From assembly GCF_946478785.1 (NCBI RefSeq), contig NZ_CAMLDD010000003.1, forward strand, positions 248,001-312,000: a stretch of 64,000 nucleotides of DNA, in the 5' to 3' direction. The notes beneath the pieces are model-generated. The model was not told the DNA's origin. It searched no databases and was given only the letters and a program-made list of their open reading frames with translations. A program made the translations under genes and the position numbers. The DNA is from an uncultured Flavobacterium sp. (GTDB taxonomy: Bacteria; Bacteroidota; Bacteroidia; Flavobacteriales; Flavobacteriaceae). Shown here piece by piece: positions 8,529 to 16,732 of the stretch (the stretch's first letter is position 1; every line of letters starts with the position of its first letter).

Positions 8529-8728
8529 AGATTTAGTGTAAGATATGTTTGATTTTTGATAATTTCCTACAATTTTAATATAACTAAAAAAACCATCGTC
8601 AATCTACCCAAAATTGTATGGAAACACGAAGGTTTGTTTCGTATACTCTTTTCAAATATATTTATTTTTTCTTACAATTGTTAAGAGAAATTTATTAAAT
8701 TAAAACATGTCAATAGTCATCTTTTAAT

Positions 8729-9109
8729 TTAATGATAACTCACTTTTCTCTCAACAGGCCTGAAGTACCACGACAGAAAAGTCAGCACTAACAATAACGT
8801 CGGCCCAAAATATTCCAAAGCGCCATCCCCAACCGCTACATGTGAGAAAATTGCCCCGGTCATCAAAAAGAAAAACCCGGCATAAGCCCATTCCTTCAAC
8901 AATCCTGTTTTTGGAAGAAGAATGGCGACAGAGCCTAATAGCTTCCAAATGCCTATAATAGTCAGAAAGTAAACCGGATAACCCAAATGTAAACTCGTTT
9001 TGTCTACTTCTTCTTTCATTTTAATAAGTTGTACGATTCCGGTTGAAACCATTCCTAGTGCTAACCAAGTGGTAGCGATCCAATAAATAATTTTGTTTCT
9101 TTTTGTCAT
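8729..9109 (-). CDS. DoxX-like membrane protein
   Basis: 126 residues with four membrane helices (about residues 8-27, 45-63, 72-91 and 95-114). The pattern GYPVYFLTIIGIWKLLGSVA followed by LLKEWAYAGFFFLMTGA is typical of the DoxX-like_2 family found beside ArsR and SRPBCC genes. It is the third gene of the operon arsR (9583-9903), SRPBCC (9117-9581), DoxX; the gap to SRPBCC is 7 bases. The function of this widespread trio is not established; a role in response to lipophilic or electrophilic compounds is plausible. Confidence 0.85.
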   Translation of the reverse strand: MTKRNKIIYWIATTWLALGMVSTGIVQLIKMKEEVDKTSLHLGYPVYFLTIIGIWKLLGSVAILLPKTGLLKEWAYAGFFFLMTGAIFSHVAVGDGALEYFGPTLLLVLTFLSWYFRPVERKVSYH

Positions 9110-9116
9110 TGCGATA

Positions 9117-9581
9117 TTATTTTAAAGATGATACAATCTCCTGAAGTCGGTTATGTGCCATATTGATTCCCTGAGCAAATGGCATTTTAAGCAGCTGATC
9201 CCTAAATTCAATGGACTTAAATACAATTTGCATGGTAAGCTTGCTGGTAGTGTCAGTCAGTTTTTCAAATTCAAGATATTCTAACTGAACTGGGAATGGT
9301 GTGTTCTCCATTTCAAATGTCCTTGTGATTTTTTCGTTTTCAACAAACTCATGAATGACTCCGTTTGCCTTAAATACTACATTTCCTTCGTAGGATGTTT
9401 CAAAGGCGTAGCTTCCGTGTTTTTTGCTTTCAAGCTTCAGCATTTTTGTTCCCATCCATTGTTCAAAAAGCTCTGCTTCTGAGTAGGCTTTGAAAACCAA
9501 TTCAACAGGCAGGTCAAATTCTCTGGTTATGGTCAATTCCTGTTTGCCGTCTTCGGCATGTACTTTTGTTTTTTCTTCCAT
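9117..9581 (-). CDS. SRPBCC (AHSA1/Bet v1-like) domain protein
   Basis: 154 residues with the START-like helix-grip fold: the opening LTITREFDLPVELVFKAYSE is the classic AHSA1 start, followed by FEQWMG, KLESKKHGSYAF, and a long C-terminal helix (QLLKMPFAQGINMAHNRLQE). Such proteins bind small hydrophobic ligands. It is one base from the end of arsR and 7 bases from the DoxX gene, so all three are cotranscribed. Confidence 0.88.
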   Translation of the reverse strand: MEEKTKVHAEDGKQELTITREFDLPVELVFKAYSEAELFEQWMGTKMLKLESKKHGSYAFETSYEGNVVFKANGVIHEFVENEKITRTFEMENTPFPVQLEYLEFEKLTDTTSKLTMQIVFKSIEFRDQLLKMPFAQGINMAHNRLQEIVSSLK

Positions 9582-9582
9582 G

Positions 9583-9903
9583 TTATTCTTTTTTATAATT
9601 TTTCATGACTTCCTCCAGTTTATTAAATTTCGTATCCCACATTTTGCGGAACGGTTCAATAAATTCGGCTATCTCTTTCATTTTATTGGGATTAAAATGA
9701 TAATAGATTTCCCTTCCTTGCTGCTCTTGCCGTAGTAATTCGCATTCGGTCAGGATTTGCAAATGTTTTGAAACCGTGGGTCTTGCAGTATCAAAATTAG
9801 AAGCAATAGCTCCGGCAGTCATCGATTGTGTAGTGAGCAGCAACAGGATCGACCTTCTGGTAGGGTCGGCAATGGCTTGAAATACGTCTCGTCTTAAATT
9901 CAT
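9583..9903 (-). CDS. ArsR-family transcriptional repressor
   Basis: 106 residues of winged helix-turn-helix: [19 protein letters not shown], the recognition region [20 protein letters not shown], and the wing [13 protein letters not shown]. No CxC or other metal-binding Cys pattern is seen, so it belongs to the non-metal ArsR group common in front of SRPBCC/DoxX genes. Two direct copies of a 16-bp site lie just upstream and straddle its -7 box, implying autorepression of the whole operon. Confidence 0.9.
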   Translation of the reverse strand: MNLRRDVFQAIADPTRRSILLLLTTQSMTAGAIASNFDTARPTVSKHLQILTECELLRQEQQGREIYYHFNPNKMKEIAEFIEPFRKMWDTKFNKLEEVMKNYKKE

Positions 9904-9905
9904 AT

Positions 9906-9947
9906 GAAGTTATTTGACTACAAATATATGTGTAGTTATTTGACTAC
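9906..9947 (-). promoter_or_regulatory. arsR promoter with two operator copies
   Basis: Two copies of GnAGTTATTTGACTAC lie at 9906-9921 and 9932-9947, 26 bp apart; the second has palindromic ends GTAGT/ACTAC. Between them, on the minus strand, is TATATTTG (9928-9921), a match to TAnnTTTG. One operator covers the likely transcription start, the other the region upstream of the -7 box. Confidence 0.75.
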
Positions 9948-10030
9948 GCAAATTTTGTTGTGATTTTTTTAGTGTATTTTTTGCGTGAGGGATAGGAGCA
10001 ACTACCGAAGTAGTGCGGATAGCCCGACCG

Positions 10031-10084
10031 CATTTAGTAAAGGCGCATAATAAGCGCAATGCTAAGTGGCGCCTTTTCTAAATG
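10031..10084. repeat. Intergenic hairpin, 16-bp stem
   Basis: CATTTAGTAAAGGCGC (10031-10046) pairs with GCGCCTTTTCTAAATG (10069-10084) with one mismatch and a 22-base loop. It stands in the gap between arsR and the SMP-30 gene, preceded by GGGATAGGAGC and AGCCCGACCGC, a layout like other long intergenic hairpin repeats of flavobacteria. It is not followed by a clean T run, so it is not a standard terminator. Confidence 0.7.
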
Positions 10085-10173
10085 TGGGCACGCCCAAATT
10101 AATTGGAACTTTAGAAGTCAGAGAAATTCCTAAAATTGGTTTAGAATGAATATCAGGATTTAGGATTCGAAAA

Positions 10174-11097
10174 TTACTTCATTCCCCGAACATTCATTTC
10201 TAACGTATAAATACTTTTACCTGCAGTGATAAATAAGGTCTTAAATTTTTTTCCTCCAAAACACACATTCGCTGTCCAGGGTTCTTTTACATCAATATGA
10301 GCAATTTTTTCTCCCTTTGGATTAAAAACGGAAACTCCTTTTCCGGTTAAGTAGAGATTTCCGGACTCATCTATCGTGATTCCATCTGAACCTGATTCGG
10401 TAAAAAGTGTTTTTTCGCCTAATGAGCCATCATTATTGATTACATAAGAATACGTTTTGTTTCCCTCAATATCAGCAACGTATAACCATTTTCCATCCGA
10501 AGTTCCGATAATACCGTTGGGTTTTATCAGGTCGCTGGCAACGTTGGTAATTTTAGTTTTATCAGGAGATAAATAATAGACACATTCTTTCTCTATTTCT
10601 TTTGAAGTATGTTTCCAGTAATCACGTTTGTAGAAAGGATCTGTAAAGTAAATACCGCCTTTTGGATCCACCCATAAGTCATTCGGACCATTCAGTCTTT
10701 TGCCTTCAAAGTCGTTTACCAATACCGTAACATTTTTATTTTGATCTATTTTCCAGATTTCATTCTTTTCATCGGCACAAGCCAAAAGATTCCCTTCGTG
10801 ATCGAAATACAAACCGTTGGCTCTCCCTGCATTTTCCATAAAAACAGAAAGCTCACCATTAACCGACCATTTCATAATTCGGTTATTGGGCTGATCCGTA
10901 AAAAAGATGTTTCCTTTTTTATCTACGGCAGGACCTTCTGTAAAGCTGTATTGATCTGATAATTTCGTAAGAACTGCTCCCTTTGCTATTAAGTTATGTT
11001 TTTTATTTTCTGACATCTGAGAATATATAAAATTTGTAGAAGTAAAAGCAATAATAAATATAAGAAGTAATTTTATTTTAAGTTGTAATTGATTCAT
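10174..11097 (-). CDS. Secreted SMP-30/gluconolactonase-family protein
   Basis: 307 residues with a signal peptide (MNQLQLKIKLLLIFIIAFTS, cleavage likely after YSQ). Six-bladed propeller typical of SMP-30/gluconolactonase/LRE proteins. The metal-binding residues of the family are in place: Glu in FTEGPAVD, Asn in GRANGLYFD and GPNDLWVD, Asp in GSDGITIDESG. Repeated GNxYxTD-like strands are visible. It would hydrolyse a sugar lactone in the periplasm. The gluconate genes are about 8.5 kb away, so a pathway link is only a suggestion. Confidence 0.88.
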   Translation of the reverse strand: MNQLQLKIKLLLIFIIAFTSTNFIYSQMSENKKHNLIAKGAVLTKLSDQYSFTEGPAVDKKGNIFFTDQPNNRIMKWSVNGELSVFMENAGRANGLYFDHEGNLLACADEKNEIWKIDQNKNVTVLVNDFEGKRLNGPNDLWVDPKGGIYFTDPFYKRDYWKHTSKEIEKECVYYLSPDKTKITNVASDLIKPNGIIGTSDGKWLYVADIEGNKTYSYVINNDGSLGEKTLFTESGSDGITIDESGNLYLTGKGVSVFNPKGEKIAHIDVKEPWTANVCFGGKKFKTLFITAGKSIYTLEMNVRGMK

Positions 11098-11145
11098 GAT
11101 AAAAGGGTTAAGATGTTAGCTGTAAAAGACCTGAGAAAGTAGTTT

Positions 11146-11481
11146 TTATTTCTGATACTCTGCAAAGTTGGGTTCAAAACTAGTTAAATAATACAATGCA
11201 ATTAATACTAAATAGATAATAACAGCAAATAAATTTTGTTTAAAAAATTTTAATGGCATTGCAATTAATAACCCAACCATAATAATCAAACCTTTCTGAG
11301 CATAGGGTGCAAAAACTTCGATAGCTAAAAGTTTAGGGAGTAATGGATTAGCAAAATTAAATTTTATTGAGTAATAAGTCATGAATATAAATAATAAATG
11401 CAAAAGCAATAAGATTATCAGACAGTTTGATGTTCTTATAATGCTTTTTCTGTAGTTTATTTCCTTTAATTTTTCAAGCAT
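11146..11481 (-). CDS. Small hypothetical membrane protein
   Basis: 111 residues with three predicted membrane segments (about residues 19-38, 58-77 and 85-103). No family recognised. It lies 48 bases upstream of the SMP-30 gene on the same strand and could be cotranscribed with it. Confidence 0.6.
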   Translation of the reverse strand: MLEKLKEINYRKSIIRTSNCLIILLLLHLLFIFMTYYSIKFNFANPLLPKLLAIEVFAPYAQKGLIIMVGLLIAMPLKFFKQNLFAVIIYLVLIALYYLTSFEPNFAEYQK

Positions 11482-11592
11482 TTTTTTAATTCTTAATTAT
11501 TGTTTTTCCTTTACATGTACTTACCAGTCATTAACTTCTTTTTCTGTATGGTAGAGTTAAATTCGTTTGTAAAATAAGTTTTCATGTTTGGC

Positions 11593-11624
11593 GAAACAAC
11601 TTTGTTTCCATGAGCAAGATGCTC
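11593..11624. repeat. Two adjacent small hairpins
   Basis: GAAACAACTTTGTTTC (11593-11608, perfect 7-bp arms) is followed 3 bases later by GAGCAAGATGCTC (11612-11624, 5-bp arms, 3-base loop) and the tail GCGCCAG. The pair sits downstream of the AraC gene, at the left edge of the SDR-AraC and cassette region, and may mark its boundary. Confidence 0.55.
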
Positions 11625-11704
11625 GCGCCAGTCTAGTGTTAAACTTTGATAGATACCAAAATACCAAATTTTTAGCGGTTCAGACCGCATTACGCTTAAA
11701 AATT

Positions 11705-12526
11705 TTAGCGGCTGGTATTTTTATCCGCAAGTTCTGTTGGTGTCAGTCCGAAATGTTTTTTGAAAGCATAAGAGAAATGCGATAAGTTTTCAAAGCCTGT
11801 TTCTAAATAAACTTCAACGGGTTTTCTGTTTTTCTCCGTAAGTTGATAGTGGGCAAGTTCTAAACGTTTTTGTGTTAGCCAACGTTGTGGTGTTATGGTG
11901 TGTAGTTTGTGAAAATCACGTTTGAAAGTTGTTAAACTGCGACCTGTTAAGTAAGCAAATTTTTCTAAGGGCATATTGAACATAAAGTTCTTTTCCATAA
12001 AGCGTGCTAAGTCAATTTTAAACGGCTCTTCAAAATTAGCTAAAAGGTTATCAATCTCTTTGTCAATAGTTCTAAGAACGGAAATTGCTTCTGTAATTTT
12101 TAATGAAGCGATATTTTCCGGAAATTTTTCCTGCACATCAAAGTACGGTATCAGCGAAGCAAGACAACTTTCCAACAACGGGTGCTTGTCAAAACTTCGG
12201 ATTTTTTGTATGGAAGAAACTTTTGGCTTTACATTAAGATTGGCGTAAAATTCTCGTAGTCTGTCAATAGATAAGTGCATTACTACCGACTTATGCGGTA
12301 ATCCGTCACTTGGATAGTTAATGATTGTCGCTAATTGATTTCTTGGAATAATAAAAATTTCGCCTGCTTTAAACAAATAATTTTGGTCGGCCTGAATAAT
12401 TTTTGTTTCGCCCGAAATGAACCACACAAGCATATGGTGGTCAAACACAACTTCTGTCTTAAACAACTTGTCTTCGTAGCAAGAAAGTTTAATGTCATCA
12501 GTTATGTATTTTAGCTTAAATTCCAT
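11705..12526 (-). CDS. AraC-family transcriptional regulator
   Basis: 273 residues. The N-terminal half is a cupin-like sensor (FDHHMLVWFISGETKIIQAD, then GEIFIIPRNQLATI). The C-terminal two helix-turn-helix motifs are clear: MPLEKFAYLTGRSLTTFKRD and PVEVYLETGFENLSHFSYAF followed by KKHFGLTPTEL. It sits 29 bases after the SDR gene on the same strand. Direct repeats upstream of the SDR gene fit an AraC-type operator, so it probably controls this two-gene operon. The pair is visibly less AT-rich than its surroundings, a hint of transfer. Confidence 0.9.
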   Translation of the reverse strand: MEFKLKYITDDIKLSCYEDKLFKTEVVFDHHMLVWFISGETKIIQADQNYLFKAGEIFIIPRNQLATIINYPSDGLPHKSVVMHLSIDRLREFYANLNVKPKVSSIQKIRSFDKHPLLESCLASLIPYFDVQEKFPENIASLKITEAISVLRTIDKEIDNLLANFEEPFKIDLARFMEKNFMFNMPLEKFAYLTGRSLTTFKRDFHKLHTITPQRWLTQKRLELAHYQLTEKNRKPVEVYLETGFENLSHFSYAFKKHFGLTPTELADKNTSR

Positions 12527-12555
12527 TTGTTTGTGTGGTTACAAAGTTACAATTA

Positions 12556-13554
12556 TTAATTAAGTGTAAATTTTAGGCCTGTCAATTTTTCGCTTAGTTC
12601 CCACAAACGTTTTGCATTTGTTTCGTCGACCGAATAAGGTCTTACACCATTTGCCAACACTTCTTGTCCCAATGACAGTTCTGCGATGTCGGTATCTTCA
12701 CAAAACACACCGCCAATATTGTCTAATTGCGGACTTGTAGCACACCAAATTGTTGTAGATGCACCTTGCGGAATTGTTTTGAGTGAAGCGGCAACTTCGG
12801 GCAACATATTTCCTTGTTCATCACAGAAGCCCATTTTTACAAACACTTCTAATGGCGCTTCTCTTGCTAATTCTGTTCCGCCAATAGAACCAGGATGCAA
12901 TGAGTATGCTCTTACACCAAATTCTTTGGCTCGATTATCCAATTCAAGCGAAAACAAATTGACAGCGGTTTTTGATTGCCCGTAACCTTGCAAGGTTTCG
13001 TATTCCCGATGTTCAAAATTTGGGTCGTCAAAATTGAAAGGTGCGAATTGATGTCCTTGCGAAGAAACGTTTACAATTCTTGCTCCGTTGGCTTTCTTTA
13101 ATGCTGTCCATAATTTGGCTGTGAGTTGAAATTGTGCCAAATAGTTTACGGCTAATTGCGATTCAATTCCACGATTGTCCCTGCGTAACGGAACCCACAT
13201 AATTCCTGCGTTATTGATAAGCAAATGCAATGGTCTGCCCGAAGCCAAAAACTTTTCGGCGAATGCGTCAATAGAATCGTGGTTTATCAAATCCATTTCT
13301 TCTATTTCTACATTGTCAATTCCTTGTAGATTTTTCCTGGCTTTTTCAATGTCCCTCGCAGGAACAATTACTGTTGCACCTGCATTTGCCAGTGTTTTCA
13401 CGGTTTCCAATCCAATGCCTGTGTTTCCGCCTGTTACAATGGCGATTTTGCCCGTAAGGTTAATTCCGTTAACTACTTCTGTTGAAGTTGATTTTGCGTT
13501 GAAGCCCGAACCGATTGGTTTCTGTAATGCTCCGTTGTAATTAGTTTGTCCCAT
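12556..13554 (-). CDS. Short-chain dehydrogenase/reductase
   Basis: 332 residues if started at MGQTNYNGALQKPIGSG (13554); an upstream ATG at 13578 would add 8 residues but falls in the promoter. NAD(P)-binding motif TGGNTGIG near residue 45, the structural NNAGIM, active-site Ser in NVSSQG, and the catalytic Tyr and Lys in GYGQSKTAV. The length and HPG motif place it near the retinol dehydrogenase/WWOX-like group of extended bacterial SDRs often paired with AraC regulators. Substrate unknown. Confidence 0.9.
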   Translation of the reverse strand: MGQTNYNGALQKPIGSGFNAKSTSTEVVNGINLTGKIAIVTGGNTGIGLETVKTLANAGATVIVPARDIEKARKNLQGIDNVEIEEMDLINHDSIDAFAEKFLASGRPLHLLINNAGIMWVPLRRDNRGIESQLAVNYLAQFQLTAKLWTALKKANGARIVNVSSQGHQFAPFNFDDPNFEHREYETLQGYGQSKTAVNLFSLELDNRAKEFGVRAYSLHPGSIGGTELAREAPLEVFVKMGFCDEQGNMLPEVAASLKTIPQGASTTIWCATSPQLDNIGGVFCEDTDIAELSLGQEVLANGVRPYSVDETNAKRLWELSEKLTGLKFTLN

Positions 13555-13575
13555 TTTAGAATTATTTTGTTGGAA

Positions 13576-13640
13576 CAAAAGTAGATTGAATGCTTTTCGT
13601 CTGTTTTGTTCAAACGTCCGAATTTGCTTTGTTTAAACGT
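13576..13640 (-). promoter_or_regulatory. SDR-araC promoter and direct-repeat operator
   Basis: The minus strand has TACTTTTG (13583-13576), a -7 box match. Upstream of it lie two direct copies of TTTGTTyAAACGT at 13605-13617 and 13628-13640, 23 bp apart. AraC-family activators bind direct repeats about two helical turns apart just upstream of the core promoter, which is what is seen. Confidence 0.7.
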
Positions 13641-13676
13641 TCATTTTTGGTAATGTTGGTCGTTATACTTGCCGCT

Positions 13677-13758
13677 CACTTAATATACCTGTTATAAAAT
13701 GGCTGGATTGCAACACGATTTTAAAAATTGCACAAAGTCTGAAAAAGACTTTGCGCAG
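13677..13758. repeat. Hybrid remnant: start of block A joined to the end of block B
   Basis: The first part (ACTTAATATACCTG, then AAAATGGCT) matches the beginning of block A, seen at 16490 and 19292. It is joined directly to the last part of block B (GGATTGCAACACGATTTT and the hairpin around ACTTTGCGCAGCGGG). It is thus an internally deleted copy of the A-B junction that separates other genes of the array. Confidence 0.7.
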
Positions 13759-13789
13759 CGGGGGAAACTCTAGCTGTTGACGGTAGTTT

Positions 13790-14779
13790 CTATTTATTTA
13801 GTTCTACTTTTTCAACAACAATAAATCCTTTAGTTTTATTAAATGACATATTATGCACAAAATTCTGCATACTGTCAGATGGATCAATACTTTCTAGATT
13901 TAATTTATTAATTGTACTTGGGGGAATAATTGTAGAAAGTATAGGTTGTTCTTCTAAATGTCCAGTTTTACTATTTACAATTTCCGACATTGCATTTATT
14001 CTTGCGTATTCTATTGGTAAATAAGCAAAAACTTCTCTAGCAACTCTCAAGATAGAACTACAAACATAATCTTGATACAGTTCATTAAATCTTGTTTTTG
14101 GCATAGATTTTTTAGATAATTTTCCTGTTGAAGTTTGGCTTAAAATATAATCAGGAATTACGTCAAGACTATTAACATGTAAATCAATATCAATATAATT
14201 TTTTTCAAATTCAAAGCTAATTTTAGTTCCTAGTTCTCCAATATCAGAAAAAGGATCAAAATATTGAAGTGCTTTTTTATAAGCTTCCACATCTTTATTT
14301 TCAATTCCTAAACTAATATCAATTAACTCTTCCCAATTTTGGACTTCGTTTAAATATTCGGAATATTTTAAATCATTTTCTTTTTTGTCTTTTATTTTTG
14401 ATTGTTTTAATAATTCTTGTAATCTGTTTATTTTCTTTTGTGTAGAACCAAAAATTTTGTCAAAAAATGAAGGTTTGAAAGTATCTAATTTGATTTTTGC
14501 AAGATTTTCATTTTTGAATTCTTCATTAGGTTGGATTGGTTTTTCTGCATTATTTATTTGAAACCAATCTATAGGTTCGGTACAATTCTTATGTATTGAT
14601 TGAATTGTTTCGACATAGTTTTCCCAATCTGAAACCGCCTGTTCTGCATTTTCAATTTCTTCTAATTTTTGCTGTTCTTTAAACCTTTTAGCATATTCAC
14701 GAGCTTGTCTTTGTTGGTTTCTTTCAATTCTGCGAACAGTTGCTCCATATGAGCGCATTGCACCTTTAAATGTTGTCAT
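13790..14779 (-). CDS. Hypothetical protein with N-terminal coiled coil (cassette gene)
   Basis: 329 residues, soluble. Residues about 15-50 are strongly charged and helical (RRIERNQQRQAREYAKRFKE), and a second charged helix is at about 112-150. The C-terminal half is mixed and ends in a beta strand (GFIVVEKVEL). No known domain recognised. A central segment (FDPFSDIGELGTKISFEFE) and conserved-looking PKTRFNELYQDYVCSSILRV suggest a real folded domain. First of four minus-strand cargo genes separated by repeats. Confidence 0.6.
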   Translation of the reverse strand: MTTFKGAMRSYGATVRRIERNQQRQAREYAKRFKEQQKLEEIENAEQAVSDWENYVETIQSIHKNCTEPIDWFQINNAEKPIQPNEEFKNENLAKIKLDTFKPSFFDKIFGSTQKKINRLQELLKQSKIKDKKENDLKYSEYLNEVQNWEELIDISLGIENKDVEAYKKALQYFDPFSDIGELGTKISFEFEKNYIDIDLHVNSLDVIPDYILSQTSTGKLSKKSMPKTRFNELYQDYVCSSILRVAREVFAYLPIEYARINAMSEIVNSKTGHLEEQPILSTIIPPSTINKLNLESIDPSDSMQNFVHNMSFNKTKGFIVVEKVELNK

Positions 14780-15044
14780 ATTTATTATATTTTCTATTTC
14801 AGCATTCGAATTATCGCCAAAGTCAGTCTGTGAAAAAACTAAAATTAACCTCTTGAGAATCTCATCTTTGCCTCCGAATACTTTCTAAATTTGAAGAGGT
14901 TTTTTTACAGCCTGACGTTCCCGCGCCTGTAACGGTTTGCGACTTACGAAGACGAGTATTTTCGGCTAAATGAAAAATAGGAATTAAAAACGATAATTCC
15001 ACTAAATTCGGAAATCGCTACAGACGCGTGTTACCTGTAGGTCA
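14780..15044. repeat. Non-coding block C, copy 1
   Basis: Directly upstream of the start codon of 13790-14779. It begins TTTATTATATTT, and at 14821-14860 holds a 40-bp stretch (start AGTCAGTCTGTGAAAAAACT) that recurs nearly unchanged at 15463-15502. The remainder (14900-15044) is noticeably GC-richer with CCTGTAACGGTTTGCG and a partial counterpart CGCTACAGACGCGTG, which may form a long imperfect hairpin. No gene seen. Confidence 0.65.
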
Positions 15045-15368
15045 TCATGGGTAAGTTTGTAACATAGTAAAATAATTTCTGAAATGTACCATCAAAACTT
15101 CAGTAAATCGTCCAACAATATAGCCTTTAATTTCTTCTGTCGGTTCATCATTTTTAGTCCACCAACGTATGTTAAAAGTAACTTTGTCTTTATATAATTG
15201 AGGTTTAGGCATAGCTTTTTCATTCCATTGTTCTGGCGTATGCGAATAAAGAATTTCCTTTTTGTCGTTTACTAATTTTTTCCAAGTTTTTAAGTCGCCG
15301 TCTTTAATTGCTTTATTAATTGCATTTACTAATAATTGAGGTGAATCGGTTATTGCTTCTATTTTCAT
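15045..15368 (-). CDS. Small hypothetical protein (cassette gene)
   Basis: 107 residues, soluble, with an alpha-beta look: an N-terminal helix (PQLLVNAINKAIKDGDLKTW), then beta strands (KVTFNIRWWTKN, GYIVGRFTEVLMVHFRNYF). No family recognised. Flanked on both sides by block C copies, so it is one unit of the array. Confidence 0.6.
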   Translation of the reverse strand: MKIEAITDSPQLLVNAINKAIKDGDLKTWKKLVNDKKEILYSHTPEQWNEKAMPKPQLYKDKVTFNIRWWTKNDEPTEEIKGYIVGRFTEVLMVHFRNYFTMLQTYP

Positions 15369-15454
15369 GTTTATTATATTTAGATTTCAAAATTATATGT
15401 TTTTCAGTTTTAAATTTTACGGAAAACCATAATTTTACGTTTTCTGTGGGCGAC

Positions 15455-15531
15455 TTGCAGTTAACGTCAGTCTGTGAAAAAACTAAATCAACCTCTTGAG
15501 AATTTTTATATTTGAGTTTTTTCTTTGGTAG
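15455..15531. repeat. Non-coding block C, copy 2
   Basis: Contains the 38-40 bp stretch shared with 14821-14860 (AGTCTGTGAAAAAACTAAAT, then AACCTCTTGAGAAT) and lies upstream of the 15045-15368 gene. It ends at TAG, immediately before the first base of block B copy 1. The sequence from 15369 to 15454 is non-coding and holds nothing recognised. Confidence 0.7.
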
Positions 15532-15790
15532 CCCGCTGCGCAAAGTATCAGACTTTGTGCCTTTTTTCAAATGTTCTTAAAGCTTTAAATCTAATAAAAG
15601 TCTCCTGACTTTGCCGTGAACGTCTTAGAAATTCAACTCCTTTTTGAATAATTTAGTTTTTTTACAACTCTTTAATCGCATACCTTACCCAGGCATATCC
15701 ATTAAAAGTCAGGAGACTTTTGACACTTTTATGGATTGCAACACGATTTTAAAAATTGCGCAAAGTCTGAAAAAGACTTTGCGCAGCGGG
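15532..15790. mobile_element. Block B copy 1: miniature inverted-repeat element
   Basis: 259 bp bounded by perfect 15-bp terminal inverted repeats, CCCGCTGCGCAAAGT (15532-15546) and ACTTTGCGCAGCGGG (15776-15790). Each end is itself a small hairpin. Inside is a second perfect inverted repeat of 17 bp, AAAAGTCTCCTGACTTT (15596-15612) and its complement at 15705-15721. TAG flanks both sides (15529-15531 and 15791-15793), which might be a 3-bp target duplication. No open reading frame. A second full copy is at 16733-16989. Confidence 0.75.
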
Positions 15791-15794
15791 TAGT

Positions 15795-16484
15795 TTATTC
15801 TTTTATAAATTTAATCTCATGTTCGTAAAGTTCTAAAGTCAACTGATTTTCTAAAAGATTGTGCTTAATCATACTCGGGAAAACATCATTTTGCCAAATT
15901 AAGATTTGGTTTTTCGATAGTTCAAATCTTCCCATTTGAATAGAAAAATATCCGTCACCTCCGCATAAATAGTTAACTGGTATTTCAACATGACAATTAT
16001 TTTTATTACTACCGTCAATGTTTAATCCAAACTTTAGCTTGCCTGCTATCTCACTTGCATCAACCCAATTCCCAAAGTTAGAATTATAATTTAAGTTGCC
16101 ATATTCACCAATTGATATCCAATTTCCATTTAGTTTTATTTTAGTATTTTCAATATTTTCGACAACTAAATTTAGATTTTCTCTCAATAGTTTTTTGTCA
16201 AATTTGATTTCATTAAGTTCTTTAATGAAATTTTTGGTTTGAGAAATTTCCAAAAGTTCATCCCATTTAGAATCTTGAATGTCCTCAAGTGATATTTGTT
16301 TTCGGTATAATATTTCATTTTTACCAACTTCACTGACTACAATGAAATTTAACTCATCACTCGGATCAATTCCAAGAACAAATTGATGCCAATATTCCAT
16401 AGGAATTAATTTTGCACCTCTTCCAATTTCATAGTATTTTTTTTGTTCTGTCATTGTTAGTTCTGGTTTTTTTAAATTACTCAC
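15795..16484 (-). CDS. Hypothetical protein (cassette gene)
   Basis: 229 residues, soluble. Central region is beta-rich with NGNWISIGEYGNLNYNSNFG and DGYFSIQMGRFELSKNQ. No catalytic motif is obvious. It is wedged between block B (ending 4 bases after its stop) and block A (beginning about 5 bases before its start), so the gene is almost exactly the unique sequence between two repeats. Unrelated in sequence to the neighbouring cargo genes. Confidence 0.6.
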   Translation of the reverse strand: MSNLKKPELTMTEQKKYYEIGRGAKLIPMEYWHQFVLGIDPSDELNFIVVSEVGKNEILYRKQISLEDIQDSKWDELLEISQTKNFIKELNEIKFDKKLLRENLNLVVENIENTKIKLNGNWISIGEYGNLNYNSNFGNWVDASEIAGKLKFGLNIDGSNKNNCHVEIPVNYLCGGDGYFSIQMGRFELSKNQILIWQNDVFPSMIKHNLLENQLTLELYEHEIKFIKE

Positions 16485-16489
16485 AACTT

Positions 16490-16730
16490 ACTTATACCTG
16501 CCATGAAATGGCTTAAAGCAATCTAAATAAAGATGGCTTTGTACCATGAAAGTTTTTATTACATCTGTGCTAAAATAATCCTTTTTTCTTTACAATGGCG
16601 AAGTGATTTTTTTACTTGCATGATTTCTTTACTAATCATGCCTATCTTTATTAACAATTGAAAAAAGTTTGAAATCTTGTGTTTCAATTCCATTGTTTAA
16701 CAGATACCCTCCAAAAACCAAAAATTAAAA
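16490..16730. repeat. Non-coding block A, copy 1
   Basis: About 240 bp that aligns along its length, with many substitutions and small indels, to 19292-19555. Shared stretches include AATAAAGATGGCTTTGT, GCTAAAATAATCCTTTTTT and CCCTCCAAAAACCAAAAATT. It starts just upstream of the start codon of the 15795-16484 gene and stops at the first base of block B copy 2. No open reading frame of note. Confidence 0.8.
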
Positions 16731-16732
16731 AC

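Noticed and set aside
11588..11785. 65-residue plus-strand frame over the end of the AraC gene
   Set aside because: Antisense to the AraC C-terminus and crosses two hairpins; no protein-like pattern.
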